Made by a program: the position numbers and the translations under genes. The notes under the pieces were generated by a model. It was not told the DNA's origin. It saw only the letters and a program-made list of their open reading frames with translations, and made no database searches. Shown here piece after piece: positions 63,850-64,000 of a stretch of DNA of 64,000 bases (position 1 is the first letter of the stretch; each line of letters starts with the position of its first letter). The stretch is from an uncultured Gemmiger sp. (GTDB taxonomy: Bacteria > Bacillota > Clostridia > Oscillospirales > Ruminococcaceae), in contig CALXHR010000004.1 of the NCBI GenBank assembly GCA_944388175.1, positions 78,097 through 142,096 on the forward strand. The letters run 5' to 3'.

Positions 63850-64000
63850 CAAAAGATAAGGTAGAATAAGTTTCGCAAAAATAAAAGAAGACATGGTTTG
63901 CAGATCTCTGGTAGAATGAAGTCGCGACACACCATTCGAAAGGAGACAGCAAACCATGTCCGAGAAGATTGTACAGCTAAACGAAGAAGTTATCAAGGGG
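63850..64000 (+). mobile_element. IS256-family insertion sequence, left end
   Basis: The last about 150 bp contain the leader and start of an IS256-family transposase. A 10-bp sequence CATGGTTTGC (63892-63901) is the exact complement of GCAAACCATG at the start codon. The terminal inverted repeat was not pinned down; the element continues beyond the window. Confidence 0.55.
63956..64000 (+). CDS. IS256-family transposase, N-terminal 15 codons (partial)
   Basis: AAAGGAG followed by ATG at 63956 opens MSEKIVQLNEEVIKG, which matches the start of Mutator/IS256-family transposases in gut Firmicutes as I know them. The catalytic DDE part would be outside the window, so the assignment rests on this short stretch plus the leader layout. 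Confidence 0.65.
   Translation, partial: MSEKIVQLNEEVIKG

Larger units (their letters stand above)
53848..64000. mobile_element. Integrative mobilizable element with defence cargo (right end outside window)
   Basis: From about 53.85 kb, base composition falls from very GC-rich to moderate and then AT-rich, and the spurious long antisense frames of the core disappear. Contents in order: terminal repeats, Tn916/Tn1549-type integrase, Xis, MobV relaxase, oriT-like hairpins, RecA-fold ATPase, XRE regulator, AAA_14 ATPase, restriction-modification genes and an IS256-family left end. No type IV secretion or coupling protein gene is seen, so transfer would need a helper. The left boundary is within 53.81-54.00 kb; the target-site repeat was not identified. 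Confidence 0.75.

Noticed and set aside
53848-64000. Complete conjugative transposon
   Set aside because: Only integrase, Xis, relaxase and an ATPase are present. No coupling protein, VirB4-like or other mating-channel genes are in the window, so only a mobilizable element is supported.

Overview
The window comes from a high-GC, Gram-positive-type anaerobe. Lipobox lipoproteins, a C-terminal LPPTG cell-wall anchor, AGGAGG ribosome sites, sigma-A-like promoters, rubredoxin plus desulfoferrodoxin, and a Tn916/Tn1549-type integrase together suggest a GC-rich gut Clostridia member (Oscillospiraceae/Ruminococcaceae, in the manner of Faecalibacterium, Gemmiger or Subdoligranulum). The genus is inference. 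No rRNA, tRNA or CRISPR array was recognised.

Core chromosome, about 1-53.8 kb (very GC-rich). (1) 1-3.8 kb, minus: a BtuCD/FecCD-type ABC importer behind a palindrome resembling a ModE box, next to a THEP1-type NTPase fused to a ModE-like HTH; probably molybdate/tungstate uptake. (2) 4-10 kb: AgcS Na+/amino-acid symporter, WecG/TagA glycosyltransferase, rubredoxin and desulfoferrodoxin, and an EF-G/TetM-like GTPase carrying a C-terminal NYN (YacP/Rae1-like) nuclease domain. (3) 10.4-18.9 kb: glutamate dehydrogenase, then a two-component system with a membrane protein and two tandem paralogous lipoproteins, interrupted and flanked by blocks of palindromic intergenic repeats. (4) 19-22.7 kb: GH3 glucosidase, TlpA-type thioredoxin, CcdA. 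(5) 22.9-29.2 kb: complete F-type ATP synthase operon in the usual order, except that delta and alpha are one continuous 681-residue ORF. (6) 29.3-34.2 kb: CitA/DcuS-type kinase and CitB-type regulator, GtrA protein, anion-permease-like transporter and MBL hydrolase. (7) 34.3-41.5 kb: lipoproteins, a complete CUT1-type carbohydrate/glycerol-phosphate ABC importer, and an O-acetyltransferase that shares a divergent promoter region with a small lipoprotein. (8) 41.6-46.5 kb: a 1163-residue LPPTG surface protein with fibro-slime and SpaA-like modules, and BrnQ. (9) 46.7-52.7 kb: an L-rhamnose operon (AraC regulator, rhamnulokinase, arabinose/fucose-isomerase-like protein, RhaD, FucO). (10) 52.8-53.8 kb: a flavin-type oxidase and a low-molecular-weight tyrosine phosphatase.

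Mobile region, about 53.9-64 kb. GC falls sharply and gene style changes. From the left end: short TTGGTAAAT repeats, a Tn916/Tn1549-type integrase, Xis, a MobV relaxase with an oriT-like hairpin zone, a RecA-fold ATPase, a divergent XRE regulator, an AAA_14/DUF4143 ATPase, a fused restriction-methylation subunit with a two-TRD specificity subunit (BcgI-like layout), and the left end of an IS256-family element cut by the window edge. No conjugation machinery is visible, so this looks like an integrative mobilizable element carrying defence-type cargo; its right end is outside the window.

The observations most worth following are the delta-alpha ATP synthase fusion, the ModE-like operator with its THEP1-ModE neighbour, the EF-G-like/NYN fusion, the inverted repeat fitted between two divergent -35 boxes, and the BcgI-like system.
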